The notes under the pieces are model-generated. The model had not been told where the DNA came from, did no database searches, and was given only the letters and a program-made list of their open reading frames with translations. The translations under genes were made by a program, and so were the position numbers. From Prostheceraeus crozeri (taxonomy: Eukaryota > Platyhelminthes > Polycladida > Euryleptidae): 64,000 nt of DNA. Positions 36,901-46,408 of the stretch are shown here, one piece after another; positions within the stretch are counted from its first letter, which is position 1; every line of letters begins with the position of its first letter. The DNA is taken from the NCBI GenBank assembly GCA_907163375.1, contig CAJQUW010012692.1, positions 427,996-491,995 of the forward strand, in the 5' to 3' direction.

Positions 36901-39088
36901 TTGATTCATCGTTTGAAAAGGAAATAATAATTCCATAGTTTAAACTGGGACTGCACTCGGTGAACCGGTTCTCGAGTGGGTGCACCTAAATGTGTGAATG
37001 TCGGACCATTTCATATGTTGCTGCATTTCTTCAATTACTTCAGTAAAAACAATTTCAGTTCATTTTTATATTATATCCTAGCCACAGTAGATATGGAGAG
37101 AAAACGATTTTGAGCATAGAATATAATTGATCCAACTATGAGAACATTTTTATAGCCCGGGATACTGGCTAAGTCCGAACTTCTAATTCATATATCATGA
37201 AAATGAAACTTTATGAAAATCTGGGCTATTTCGTATAAATGATGCATTTCATGATTTCTTCTAGTATTGTAAGTTTTATGATTATGTTTTTTGTTATGCA
37301 GGTTGAATATCATTATCATTTCTTTGTGGCTAATTTTTGAAGAATTATATTGAACTATGACGGTTTATGCACGATGTGTCACTTGCAAACATTGACAAAA
37401 TAAGACTGAAAGAGGCCCGTGTAAGTCTGTTTCTAAGAGTTATCGAACGGAATCCCGATCCTGCGACATCCCGGTACTCTAATCCCGATCAAAATTTAAC
37501 CGGCTCCCGAATCGCGATAAATCTATATGTATGGAGCACATTGTATTCGATTTATGTGCAGCTATTCAATAAACATCACGTAAAAAGTTCCATTACATTC
37601 AGATTACTACCTAGTTATTATCCATTGCCAGTGAACTAATCAATCAATAACAGTTTGCGGTATAGTGATGACAATTTACTACTTTTTTATTAACTGCTGA
37701 CTGGTTTATTATTGTTTAGCAATGTTGGAATTTTCCTAGTCCTTTATGTAATTTACATTTAATTGAAGAAAAAAATTAACAGCTCAAATAAAAGACTGAA
37801 GCCCTACTTTCAAGATTTCCACAGGACAATCTACAGCGCGATGCAAATAACTTTACGGCCACGCGTATGTGCTCAGCATAACCTTCTGAATTTTCGGTGC
37901 ACCGGTGAGAGGTGTGACTACTCCCCCCCCCCCCCCAGTTTAAGCTCATGACTTTCTTGATGAGAGTAAAACCTATTTTGCTAGTCGCTTTGAAAATGCT
38001 GACTAGTGACTTTCAAATAGTGTACATAGGCGATTCATGGAAAATGTGCACTGAAAAAACCAGCGCGAGGTCACATGTAGACTTGCTTACATGGCATTTT
38101 GACCTGCGTGAAAAAATCACTTTCGAGGGACTTTCGAAATTTTAGACTGGCAGCACTGTATCTAGACATTGCTATCGATTTCCTTATCTTGATTATGTTA
38201 AGGAGACGTGCACTCTTAACATGAGCATTTTTATTTCAGACGAGGGAGTTTACGTTGACACGAACGGCAAGATCACGAAAAATGTGGTGCTGCAGTGGGG
38301 TATCCTTCCTCTAACGTCGGTTGCGTTTATCTCAACTGGACAGATAATGGGATGGGGTAATAAAGCAATCGAAATCCGATCCGCTGAAACGGGACATCTC
38401 GATGGAGTCTTTATGCACAAGAAAGAGCAGCGACTCAAATTCCTTTGTGAACGAAATGACAAGGTAAGAAATCTGATACTCGTCGGTGCTTGTTTGACGA
38501 TCTTGATGCGGTTTTACTTTATTTGTCTTACAGTTTGTCATGATGTCACATCCTAAGTATTTTTCTCTATGCCTATAGTTAAATTTCAGACTGCTACCTT
38601 GTGATTACAATTGATCACTTTGAATGCATTCTGATGAAGTCAACAAAATCTTGTTGGAAAGATTTTTATTAAACTTCTTTGTCATGCAGCAATTTTCTAT
38701 CCGATAGTTTCCCTTCCTCATCTCACGATAAGTAGCTGTCTAAATTCTTATTAGATGCGAATAGACAATCGCAGGTTCTTGACATATGTGATGTTATTTG
38801 AAATGAATGAATTATAAACGTTAGATCAAAGTTATTTAGCCCTGTTACTCACCAATTGAGCGACAATGCGCTTGTGCGAGCAGTGCGACTGTTGTCAATT
38901 GGAAGAATCAAGTTTTGTCATCACAACTGTAGTTATAGCAATTACACTCAATAAATAAGCGTTTTGTCACAATGTGACTGCCGTTATTATTATCAGATAT
39001 TTGTTCCTTTCAGGTGTTCTTCTCCAGCATGAAGTCGGGCAGCTCCAGTCAGATTTACTTCATGGCCTTGAACAAAGTGAATTGGTGA
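6611..39088 (+). CDS. msn: C-terminal part of a MAP4K4/TNIK/MINK1 (Misshapen)-type Ste20 kinase gene, ten exons
   Basis: This family phosphorylates targets in JNK, Hippo and cytoskeletal signalling; the C-terminal CNH (citron homology) domain binds small GTPases and other partners. Ten exons (6611-6900, 14797-14976, 23818-24175, 25021-25518, 26141-26207, 26283-26383, 26468-26617, 31288-31366, 38240-38463, 39014-39088) all have AG/GT borders and matching phases. They sum to 2022 bases, 673 codons plus stop. The product has an acidic Ser/Asp/Glu stretch, a PPPLPPR proline motif, a Gly-rich region, and then the CNH domain from [20 protein letters not shown] to the usual C-terminal NW. Diagnostic blocks include [28 protein letters not shown] and [11 protein letters not shown]. 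The kinase domain is not in the window. Vertebrates have three paralogues; fly and worm have one each (msn, mig-15), so the symbol marks the family. Family assignment is near certain. Confidence 0.96.
7801..9198 (+). mobile_element. Tc1-like DNA transposon, copy 1, full length, inactive
   Basis: The ends are inverted repeats beginning ctcattgacataa (left) and the complement of ttgtcaatgag (right), flanked by TA at 7799-7800 and 9199-9200, the target duplication expected of Tc1/mariner. The 1.4 kb size is typical. It belongs to the same family as the element at 46409-47797, but protein differences show these are different subfamilies or old copies. Confidence 0.93.
8036..9085 (+). pseudogene. 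Tc1-like transposase, two premature stops
   Basis: From the ATG at 8036 a single frame runs about 350 codons. It shows an N-terminal helix-turn-helix ([17 protein letters not shown]), an AT-hook-like GRPR, and the DDE catalytic core with [15 protein letters not shown] and SPDLSPIE. The last two catalytic residues are 34 apart (DD34E). Two in-frame stops interrupt it: TAA after VHRLPG at about 8546, where the sister copy has Glu, and TAA at 8807 after RRLNI. No frameshift is seen. The enzyme would have cut and pasted the element at TA sites; this copy cannot make it. Confidence 0.9.
13030..13576 (+). mobile_element. LINE 3' fragment (RTE/BovB-type C-terminus)
   Basis: Two overlapping frames (13051-13350 and 13316-13576) read the C-terminal tail of a non-LTR reverse transcriptase: [46 protein letters not shown], then [20 protein letters not shown]. 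One frameshift separates them at about 13345. The 3' end has a short (ATG)n run at about 13544-13560, like the simple tails of RTE-type LINEs. The 5' end is truncated. Confidence 0.8.
14797..14976 (+). CDS. msn: msn-like exon b: proline-rich cassette
   Basis: The acceptor is ctcgccag before 14797 and the donor is gtagta at 14977. The 180 bases encode 60 residues with PPPLPPR, a class II-like SH3 ligand, plus further Pro/Ala-rich sequence. GC content is far above the surrounding intron. The exon starts and ends in the same phase, so skipping it keeps the frame; Nck SH3 binding by this linker is known in the family. The proline motif and phase support the call, although this linker is poorly conserved. 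Confidence 0.8.
15600..17170 (-). mobile_element. LINE remnant with a hypermutated 3' part
   Basis: On the minus strand the reverse transcriptase order is visible: a finger-like segment near 17160-17000, FFLSRKPKR near 16800, TQGSLLGP at 16652-16671 and YADD at 16575-16586. One frame continues leftward to about 15800 and still resembles a LINE C-terminus ([14 protein letters not shown], then FYKPLQTT, then [18 protein letters not shown] near 15860-15815). From 16478 down to 15811 the coding strand has one G in 668 bases. Stops in this part are TAA, often where relatives have Trp. Further left (15600-15814) the + strand instead loses G. Confidence 0.72.
15811..16478 (+). other. tract of 668 bases with one cytosine
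   Basis: The + strand has no C from 15811 to 16315 (505 bases), one C at 16316, and none from 16317 to 16478. G remains common (many gggg and tgg runs), so this is strand-specific loss of C and not just AT richness. Immediately left, 15753-15814 has no G while C is frequent, so the asymmetry flips within a few bases of 15811. It overlaps the 3' part of a LINE reverse transcriptase frame. Confidence 0.97.
17300..17960 (-). mobile_element. second LINE fragment, endonuclease and RT pieces
   Basis: On the minus strand 17942-17658 contains [20 protein letters not shown], the GDFN motif of APE-type LINE endonucleases. 17574-17311 contains a reverse-transcriptase core block ([20 protein letters not shown] read across local frames). 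Only about 300 bases separate them, far less than in a complete LINE, so an internal deletion or a rearrangement with the neighbouring LINE is likely. Several stops and shifts are present. Confidence 0.6.
22000..22990 (+). mobile_element. LINE remnant (RTE-like reverse transcriptase)
   Basis: The frame near 22200 reads [15 protein letters not shown], the RT catalytic YADD motif. Further down, FKSLGSTIL, a YGCECW block and [14 protein letters not shown] followed by GHVL match the RTE-like C-terminal pattern (FKYLGS.., YG.E.W, KVTPIPDKMR...RWFGHV). Frames change several times. It is 5' truncated and abuts a SINE at 22993. Confidence 0.7.
22993..23201 (+). repeat. tRNA-derived SINE ending in a hairpin
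   Basis: The head reads ggatagctgagttgtttgag, like a tRNA A box, followed by agttcgagtttgtcc, like a B box, at tRNA spacing. A diverged second copy is at about 31635-31830, and both share ccaccgc...actag...ttact after the tRNA part. The 3' end holds a perfect 12-base stem, TTGCAGTTAGCG and CGCTAACTGCAA, with a six-base loop (23172-23201). Confidence 0.6.
23818..24175 (+). CDS. msn: msn-like exon c: Gly/Ser/Asn-rich linker
   Basis: The acceptor is cacttcag before 23818 and the donor is gtattc at 24176. It supplies one base to the codon opened by the previous exon and ends at a codon boundary after SHGEK. The 119 residues are Gly-, Ser- and Asn-rich with no domain, as is usual for the variable linker. 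Splice phases on both sides fit. Confidence 0.85.
24176..25020. other. intron between linker and CNH exons
   Basis: 845 bases of AT-rich intron, phase 0 on both sides. Nothing else supported. Confidence 0.8.
25021..25518 (+). CDS. msn: msn-like exon d: end of linker and start of the CNH domain
   Basis: The acceptor is ttctccag before 25021 and the donor is gtaatg at 25519. The 166 codons begin with a basic Ser/Arg stretch. From about residue 75 they enter the CNH domain with [47 protein letters not shown] and [15 protein letters not shown]. These blocks are the most conserved part of the family and fix the identification. Confidence 0.97.
26141..26207 (+). CDS. msn: msn-like exon e: CNH domain
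   Basis: The acceptor is tttctttcag before 26141 and the donor is gtaagt at 26208. It encodes [20 protein letters not shown], then KI. Relatives read GWINVGELQGA or GWITVGDLEGC here, so this copy has one extra Asn after the Glu. The exon contains a GTGAG...TTGCAG stretch, but at 14 bases that is too short to be an intron. Confidence 0.95.
26283..26383 (+). CDS. msn: msn-like exon f: CNH domain
   Basis: The acceptor is gttttctag before 26283 and the donor is gtaaga at 26384. It encodes [20 protein letters not shown] followed by [13 protein letters not shown], a family hallmark. The intron to the left is only 75 bases, unlike the multi-kilobase introns elsewhere in the gene. Confidence 0.97.
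26468..26617 (+). CDS. msn: msn-like exon g: CNH domain
   Basis: The acceptor is cattgtag before 26468 and the donor is gtaggt at 26618. The 50 codons start [20 protein letters not shown] and continue to DLYIPAH, matching the family block around KPLLVDLT and [11 protein letters not shown]. It ends at a codon boundary. The next certain exon is 4.7 kb away. Confidence 0.97.
28701..28739 (+). CDS. candidate in-frame microexon of the msn-like gene
   Basis: A pyrimidine-rich tract and tgcag precede 28701, and gtaaga follows at 28740. The 39 bases encode [13 protein letters not shown] without a stop. The exon is phase 0 at both ends, exactly what the 26617/31288 junction needs, so it would add 13 residues in a surface loop of the CNH domain between IPAH and TFEAVSPH. 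I know of no family member with this insert. Splice signals and phase are seen; use of the exon is inferred. Confidence 0.5.
29163..29560 (-). mobile_element. LINE 3' fragment
   Basis: Minus-strand frames read [18 protein letters not shown] then [20 protein letters not shown] and [20 protein letters not shown], the same C-terminal tail type as the fragment at 13030. A frameshift separates the two pieces near 29390. The basic end (EEKRRKKR) comes from a purine-rich tail. Confidence 0.6.
31288..31366 (+). CDS. msn: msn-like exon h: CNH domain
   Basis: The acceptor is attttacag before 31288 and the donor is gtaagt at 31367. It encodes [20 protein letters not shown] and LLLCYN, equivalent to the family block [20 protein letters not shown]. 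It ends one base into a codon completed at 38240. Confidence 0.95.
31635..31830 (+). repeat. tRNA-derived SINE, second copy
   Basis: Begins tcagtcggtcaaggaccgcg (A-box region) and continues to gtttcgagtctgtccacc (B box), then a cctcgggaggcaccacc segment shared with the copy at 22993. More diverged at the 3' end. Confidence 0.6.
33980..34490. repeat. GC-rich block, probable interspersed repeat, family unknown
   Basis: About 500 bases are much more GC-rich than the surrounding intron, with tandem echoes such as cttcgtatc/atacgaag and gtaggcaag/gcctactgc. The end (aaaggccccttttaatcgcc...cctattctattc) has the feel of a conserved repeat tail that I cannot name. No open frame persists. Confidence 0.4.
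35345..36031 (-). mobile_element. LINE 3' fragment with ATT tail
   Basis: A 174-codon minus-strand frame (36031-35507) reads [20 protein letters not shown], then [13 protein letters not shown] and [12 protein letters not shown], the thumb and C-terminus of a non-LTR reverse transcriptase. On that strand aataaagag is followed by an (ATT)n tail at about 35361-35346, marking the 3' end. The frame is open through its visible length, so the copy is fairly young but 5' truncated. Confidence 0.75.
37920..37937 (+). repeat. run of C
   Basis: An uninterrupted run of about 15 C at about 37922-37936 in an AT-rich intron; similar runs head the repeats at 48417, 48708 and 49004. Confidence 0.9.
38240..38463 (+). 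CDS. msn: msn-like exon i: CNH domain
   Basis: The acceptor is tttatttcag before 38240 and the donor is gtaaga at 38464. It encodes [20 protein letters not shown], then a slightly expanded ILPLTSVAF loop, then [28 protein letters not shown] and [11 protein letters not shown]. Relatives read WGEMPTSVAY at the loop, so one residue is inserted here. Confidence 0.97.
38464..39013. other. last intron of the msn-like gene
   Basis: 550 bases, gtaaga to cctttcag, phase 0. Nothing else seen. Confidence 0.9.
39014..39088 (+). CDS. msn: msn-like last coding exon
   Basis: The acceptor is cctttcag before 39014. The 24 codons read [20 protein letters not shown], then KVNW and TGA at 39086-39088. The family ends in ...NW, so the C-terminus is complete. 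An AATAAA at about 39619 is a possible poly(A) signal; nothing else downstream looks like coding sequence of this gene. Confidence 0.96.
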   Translation: MFFSSMKSGSSSQIYFMALNKVNW

Positions 39089-41679
39089 CGTTCTCATCGC
39101 CAACTTCGTGCAATCCGCGTGTCATGTGTGCTGCTGCTGCTGTCGCGTGCCATCTTATCATCAACACGTACTTTAGCGTGGACTGCATTTTTTATTTTGA
39201 TATTTCATTCACTGCGCCGCCATCTCTATCTCACGACGAATGACGCACGATGTTGGCCTGATGTTTTCATCCTCACCGCCTAGTTGTTTTGTCCTCCCTT
39301 TCTCTCCTACTCTCGCCAACAGCGTAAAGACGGGTGGGGTTTGTGACGAAACTTGCATGCCGACTATGGTGCGAAGTTGAACAGATTGTGAAAATGAGGC
39401 CATATCAGGTTGATGTAATTGGACGCCATAGACTACATTTTCCAAAACAGTGATCTTAAGTTTGGAACTTACATGTAAAAAGTCCTTTGTAATTACGAGT
39501 TTACTTTATTTCGGCATCATTGATTTTACATTTTTCAACTTGATCAAAAGATTGTAAATATCAATAATTTCATATCAATTTTTTAGAGTTGGGATTGACG
39601 CGAATTGATAGAAACGTAAATAAACTGCCCTTGTATATCCTTCTCTTATATCAGTTATATTAACACTTTCTCTAAATTCGCGTTTGGTCCCATGTCATTT
39701 GTTAACATGCACGAGTTCACATTGACACCACAATATGAGACGGAGAGGCATCAAACATTTTCGTCCGAAGTGACTAATATCCACTTATTCGAATATTGCA
39801 ATTGTAATGATCGATATTGTATATGATCCATCGAAGTTATTAGATATACTCGTAAATAGTCTAAGCAGCAATTCAACCTATTCAGTTGAGTGAATACTCA
39901 TTCACAACGACTTGGTTGAATGGATCGGAATCTGGTATTGGCGTTTCCTTCGCGTTCTGATTTCTCTCATTTTTCGCTGTTCTCAACGTTTCAGAAATAC
40001 TCTTTGAAACCTAGTTTCCTACCTTTTAATGCTGTTTCTGCACCGTTGGTCGCGCCATAGATTCAATCAGCAATATTAGATATTTAAAAAGATATGCATT
40101 ACTATTTTTGCCCTATTCTGTTTGACCATGATGCTCAGTGCATACAGCCATCACTCATCATGCGAATGTGAAATCTAAAGTAATATTAGTTGCATTATTG
40201 TTTTTCAAGTGGCGGTGAAAATTTGTTTTTTGTATGAAGAATTAACTGCTCGTTACATCGTGTTGTCGATGATGTGATGTGGTATATTGTAAACTTGTAA
40301 GTTGAAATAGTAATGCCATCATTAGGCATTTATACATCAGTATTTTCATTGCTACAAATCTCACGTAAGTTTCCAATATACCCATCATACTAACGAGATG
40401 TGAGAATTATTCAAGAATTGAAGAAAGATCAAGTCCCAGTAAAAGATTGTAAATGCATGTTGTATATATTATAATGAAAGATGCCTTCTTTCTTTGTTTC
40501 TCAGTATGCTATTCTGTTTGTTTAATTTGTGGATTACTTTTCCTGACTAAATTTGCCGATGATCAACTGGTATCGCCTCATTTCTTCCGATCTGTGGATA
40601 ATCGCAGATTTCTTATCACGTATTAAGGATAGCAATCATGGTGTCAACCACTGAAGTTGGAAATCGTTTCTGAAATTAAACATGTAAATTATGTATGATG
40701 TACGACATAAGAAATACACTTGACTATGGTAACAATTACTGACTTTTTGCTGATACTTCTTATAGTAGGCATCTCCTGTTGCTAATTTGAAGCGTGAAAG
40801 TTGCTATTGGGCCTAGGTCGCACTGTTTGATAAGTGGAAACACACGGAATGATTAACAAGCCTAAACACGAATCCAAATTTGATGGTAGGCCGCCTTTAT
40901 CATTGCGTAACTAGCGCTTCTGCGAAATATAATCGCCTTTGCACAATCCCTTTCAGTCGGGGTCATTGGCCGTGCCGTCTTTTGTTGAAGCCTATAAAGT
41001 CGAAATGGCAGAGAGTAGAACGAAAGTGAGGCCTATAGTATGAAATATTTTATGACCAATAGGCCTACCATCTGTTGACTTCCTTCAAAACCTGCTATCT
41101 CTATCTATATTTTTTATTACACCAGTAAGTGCATAAAGTACCAAGGCAAGTTTACAGTAAATGTACAAAGTAAAGTTGACAAATTCATCGATGCAGGTAG
41201 GCCTACTGGTAGTGTTAGTAAATTACCGGTGGGATTGAGATGAATTACCTATTTTCGGGGTTTCCTGATTATACTTTGCTACGACGAAATTTCCAATGCA
41301 GTCACAAGTTATAACTACTATACCCTTTAGTTTGCATATCGATAGTTTGAGAATAGCCTACGCTTGAGCCATATGAAATTCCTTTGATATTCACGATTGC
41401 CATAGGTTGATAAGCGTTATAGGCTGACGCGTGCGCGTAAAGGTGACTTACACATGTAGGTCAGGCCTAGGCCTTGTATGTTTTTGAGATTACATTTCTT
41501 AATTGGCTCGGGAAATGAATATGCTGCAGGGCCCACACTTCCATAATTCAAGGATCGATCGATCGAATTAAATGCTGTTAATGTCTAGTTTAAACTTAAA
41601 GATACCTATTGGAAGCGCGTGTTTAAGAGTCGAAAAACTATTTCCCAGGTGGCATGTTAAAGAATGTCTAGTGTGTCTA
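39089..41679. other. 3' UTR and intergenic DNA
   Basis: No supported gene. A possible poly(A) signal AATAAA is at about 39619. From about 40800 the short motif taggcctat recurs, a low-level repeat theme that continues to about 46400. Confidence 0.5.
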
Positions 41680-42113
41680 CACTAGGCGACATGCCACGCG
41701 TAATTACGGATCACCCCAAACATCCGTGGTTAAGGACATTCTATTCTTCTACCCGCGTACATACGCGCTGCACTAAGAGTCAGAAATCACTTGATCTGAT
41801 GCTGTTAAAACATGGGAAATGTTTATGAATACACGCGGGCGAGCGTTTATAGTTTGCGCGTCGTCTACGGTTGTCTGCGTTGGCGCTTGAACCACGGATG
41901 AACCGCTATTGAGGTCCTATCACATTGTTTAGCCTCTGATACATGCAGACACATGAGACGCAAAGTCTATATAACAGGACTGCCAACTATACTAGCTTAT
42001 ATAAGAGATATTGCAGCAATATCTCGCATAGCCACGGATGTTTGGGGTCATGTGTAATTACGCGTGGTTCACGCGTGAATTACGCGTGATTGAGCGTGGC
42101 ATGTCACCTAGTG
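41680..42113. mobile_element. MITE with TA target duplication
   Basis: The left end CACTAGGCGACATGCCACGC and the right end complement CACTAGGTGACATGCCACGC match in 19 of 20 bases. TA flanks both ends (41678-41679, 42114-42115). A second inverted pair, ccccaaacatccgtgg and ccacggatgtttgggg, lies inside. The right arm also holds a ladder of acgcgt-type palindromes. No transposase is present. The TA duplication points to the Tc1/mariner superfamily, though the ends differ from the two Tc1-like copies here. Confidence 0.85.
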
Positions 42114-42115
42114 TA

Positions 42116-43470
42116 ACATGCTTTATTAAATCATAGCTTGTCTAGCCTATGCATCTCACCAGAACTGTCCATGAATAATATGATGTAAATGTTTACAACC
42201 ATCAGCCTTGCCATTACCAACCCTTAGCAGCACCAAAAATTGTCCGAATTTATCAAATTCAACGATAGTGGCTGTCTCTCCAACACGCATTTAAAATCTT
42301 CTAATTCTGGTTTCTCATCGGTTGAGACGATCGCTATATAATTGTTTTCTTATCAATGCCTTTTTTGTTTTTTTTTGTTTTCTTATTAATTCACTTTGTT
42401 CAAGTCTGCGCTCTGCATAGTGATGCGATAGCCTAGCATATTTTTGCAATTACTAAAAATACTATGCTCGAAAATATTGAAGACGATTTCGATCGTAACT
42501 CACTGTGTCAATTTCGTTCCTCAAATTTCAGTAGAAGTTGCTGTCGTCGTTATTTTCTATCTGAATCACTTGATGTATTCATCAGCCTATAATTTGTCAA
42601 TTTCGCTAATTCTATATATTGTTTTACATGACTTACTAGCATTCAACAATTCTGTTAAGATGAAGTAAATGATGCTACTTAATTGACAGTCGCATTGCGT
42701 TGATCGATAAAAATATGAACAAGTTTTGCAATCAAGTTCCTCATCAAGAAATTGAAATGAATCTGAATTCGTTAAATCAGTTAATCTAATTTGTCGACGT
42801 CATATTGAAGGATTTAGAAGCTCCACATGTCTATGGTGTAAATGCTACTGAATTTGCGTTGGTCAGGGCAAGAATTCGTCTTGCACTTGAAAGACTGTCA
42901 TAAACCATTTTTCAGAAGACAGGCACTTACATTATGAGCAATAACTAAACTGCGATGCGTTGGACAAATTCATTCAGCATACAGGCCTAGGACCATGTTT
43001 TTTAACTTTAGGCGGTAGGCCTATGTACAAGTTCAATTTGGCTACGAAAATTGAAATATGATTTTCACTAAGAATTGCTCACAAAACCATGAAAATTTCA
43101 TTGAAAGTTTGGTGGAAAATGTCTATTTTCAACATAACTTTTTCATTCCTTGACAAATGACACCTGTAGACGATGAACTTCAGTGTATCACTGGGTCTAG
43201 GTAGCGACACGGAAAAATTGGCAACTTCATTATTATTTAGGGAAACAGTAAATTAAGGCAAGAATCATAAAATGAACAAAATTAATTTCTTGAAACAATG
43301 TTGTCTCATTGTATATAAAAAATTCATTGCGCATCATAACTATAATCCTCCTTACATTGACAAATAGCTTGGATTTATATAAAGTTATAAAGATTTGCAG
43401 GTTTGAAGAACTTCGCTGGATCACATGGGGTGAGGGAATGAAAAATTCTGAACACTGCTATCAAGTCAAA
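42116..43470. other. intergenic DNA
   Basis: AT-rich, no supported gene, repeat or RNA. Confidence 0.5.
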
Positions 43471-44100
43471 AGCACGGCCGCGAAGTTGGAATACCCATAG
43501 TATTCGAAGACGGTCTTCGTAGGGTTGCCCCGATAAATGTGTCACACACCGAGTAAAACGCCGTTGGACCCTTATTTTCGATTAAGACAGTCTTGTGTAG
43601 CAAGGGGGTTTTCCACACATACGTTCCGTACTCCAGATGGGGACGAGCATGCAATTTGTAGAGGCGGAGAAGAACATCACGATCACGGGATACGAAAGTT
43701 TGCAGAATGGCGGAGAGTGCCATGTGAGCTCTTTGGGAAAGACATGCTTTGAGCTTTGAGGTCGTTCGAGATGACTACACCAAGATCCTCCGAGGAGGCC
43801 GAATACTTGAGGGACTGGTTATTGAGCACGTAGGTATTGGAGGGATTAAGATGGTCAAAGGAGATGGTAGGATTTGGAAGGATTCAAACGTAACTGCCAT
43901 TTCCTGGACCACGTTGAAATCTCGTCTATGTCAGCCCGCAGTATCTGAACCGCTTCTTGAGGGTTGCCTCGCTAACTTCAATATACAGCTTGGTATCATC
44001 TGCATATTTGAGAATAGAAGATTTTTGCAACAACATCATCGATATCAAGCTACAAACATATCAGGACCAATGACGGAACCTTGATGGACACCAGGTCAGC
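43470..44100 (-). mobile_element. LINE reverse-transcriptase remnant
   Basis: On the minus strand, fragments in RT order are visible: GSVIGPDMFVA near 44080, a decayed ADDTKLY-like region near 44000, DLGVVISNDLK near 43780, and FVSRDRDVLLRLYKLHARPH then LEYGTYVW near 43690-43600. Frames change several times, so it is old. Confidence 0.65.
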
Positions 44101-44973
44101 AAGGAAAAGAAAAAACACTATCAACAGCATCACTTAAATCCACTTCTCAAAAAATCTTTACAAAAGTTTTTTTGAACTTATTAATATTGGGAACTTGACC
44201 GTGGGGCACCAAAATTAATTGTGATTTCACAGGCGCAAGTAGGCGTTTTTTTATTAAAATAGAAATCATACTGGCACAAATACATACAATCTTTGGTTGA
44301 CATTATTGGAAATAATTCAAAGTTAGCGGTTTTTAAATAAAAAGCGAACAACAAAATTAAAAAAACGATCTCGCACACTTTTCAGTTCTAACGGAATTGA
44401 ATATAGGCACAATTGTTTTGGGAAACAGGATCGAGGTTTCTAAGAAGGTTTCGCTGATTGTGTCCTTCTTTCCTCAATCGTGTGGTGCATTTGTGGCATA
44501 TCCGTTCACAGAACTAAATGATTTTGCCATCTGCCTAAATAAGACGATGCGCTGTTTCGTCAATAAAATCTCACTTTTGTGCTTATTGACATCAACAATT
44601 AAATACAGGGAATGCATACTCAAGAATAGATCGAATTATTGCAACAAACACATCATGTAATTTATAGATTATATTTTTTATGGTCACCATCGACAGGTAG
44701 AAGGCGCAGGACTCCGAATGCCCATCTGGAGCGTGTTTTACTTTAAACTTTAAAATTATAAATTTCGACCAGACTCGGGAGTTTTGATTTGTGAAAACCT
44801 AAAATGAGCTACCGTCGACTGGTCAATTATGTCACACACGAATTACTGTGCATCCTCCTATGACGGTAAAGTCGAAAACATGTTATTTTGGTACATCGGA
44901 ATCCTGATTGATACCAATTTCCTGCAATGTGAATTGAATTTGTAAAGAAAGATTCAGATAAAATTTTAATAAA
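44101..44973. other. intergenic DNA
   Basis: AT-rich with no supported gene or repeat, up to the left arm of the foldback repeat at 44974. Confidence 0.5.
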
Positions 44974-45959
44974 AGAAAATTCAATTAATCTTTCAACGCA
45001 CAAATCATAATTTGCTTTTGCTTTTCTAAAATATATTTCAGAGAGCCGCCCTTCTCAATCAGATTCTTATTTTACAGTGATCCACGTTCCATGCGTCGAC
45101 CAAAATCATGGAAGCATAATGAACGGAGAAAAAATAAAGAAAAAAAGAAAACGTGGTATCAAAAGGGAAATTATAATAGCGTTCTTTTCATAGCAGCAAC
45201 ACCAAATTCAGTCCTCAAAAAAGAATGTGACAAACAATTAAGATAAAGAAAGCGGCTTGAGAATAAAAGTCATCGAGAAGGCTGGAACGACGTTGAAATC
45301 AAAACTACAAAAACTACATCCATTCTGAAAAAAAATGTCAAAGAGAATATTTATTGGTCAAATCAGGAGGAAAAGGAAATTGTGAAACGGCAGGAATAAC
45401 TGTAAAGCAGTGCGTAGGCCTATACATATGTTAGTAAAACGTCGAGAAACGCAAGAAATTGAACACATCAAACAATTAAACGGAAAACAAAAATGATCTC
45501 TATTATGGAGACACCGTGAAAACCAGCATGAATAAGAATTAAACAAAACGTCAACATGAACGTTACAGGAGTGCATCATAATAACGCAATGGAAAATCGC
45601 AGAAGCCGTTATTAGAAATAAAAATGAACAGCATGAAACAGAATGCAGCCAAGCAAATTTACCAGCATTTTTTAACTCTACAACATTGGGAGGATGCATG
45701 AAAGTGTATTGTGGCCAGCACAGAAATGTGCTAGTTGACTTCAATGTCTTTGACTTCATTATCTCAATTCCCCCATTTCACCCATGATATTTTTAATAAT
45801 AGACAATTCCAGATTTGATTGTAAAATCATACTCCTTTGGATGAGATCACAGTAAAATGAAAATCTAATTGAAAAGGGCGAGCGGTTCGCCGAAACATAT
45901 TTTAGAAAAGCAAAAGCAAATTATAATCTGTGCGACAAAAGATTGATTGAATTTTCTGT
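44974..45959. repeat. foldback repeat with ~110-base inverted arms
   Basis: The arm at 44974-45083 and the complement of 45844-45959 align over their length, including a shared block tttgcttttgcttttctaaa. The interior of about 760 bases codes for nothing recognisable. This is the layout of a non-autonomous DNA transposon or foldback element; target duplications are not clear. Confidence 0.7.
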
Positions 45960-46338
45960 AATTAAGATGTTGATATCATTTGAATTTTACCAAGTAGCTA
46001 CTTCATTATCCTCCTCTCAATTGCAGAACTCTTAGAATTTCTCGGCACCCCGGTTGAAAATCACTGAACCAATAGACGAGATGCGCACACGGTAATCAAA
46101 AAACGAACTTCTTGGGTGGACCTGACGAAGAGATGCAAACTATGACTGGCAGACAAGGTCAAAAAGTTCAAAGACTTTAGTTTTCATCTCATTTCATAAA
46201 GCAGCGAATAGGCCTAATCGAGATTTATACCTGCATTGTGGCATGTCATGCTAACATACGAATTAGACATGCATTTGTAGTCCTATTGACAAAGTGCTGT
46301 CCATTGACAGCCCCATAAACAAGGACATGTAGGCCTAT

Positions 46339-46344
<6 letters not shown>

Positions 46345-46390
<46 letters not shown>
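46345..46390. repeat. (AT)n microsatellite
   Basis: About 45 bases of alternating AT just left of the Tc1-like insertion; another short (TA)n run lies at its right edge (47798-47818). Confidence 0.95.
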
Positions 46391-46408
46391 CCTATATATG
46401 TTCTATTA

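Larger units (their letters stand above)
31367..38239. other. intron with SINE, LINE and other repeats
   Basis: 6.9 kb intron with a SINE (31635), a GC-rich repeat-like block (33980-34490), a LINE fragment (35345-36031) and a run of C at about 37922-37936. No further exon is supported. Confidence 0.65.
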
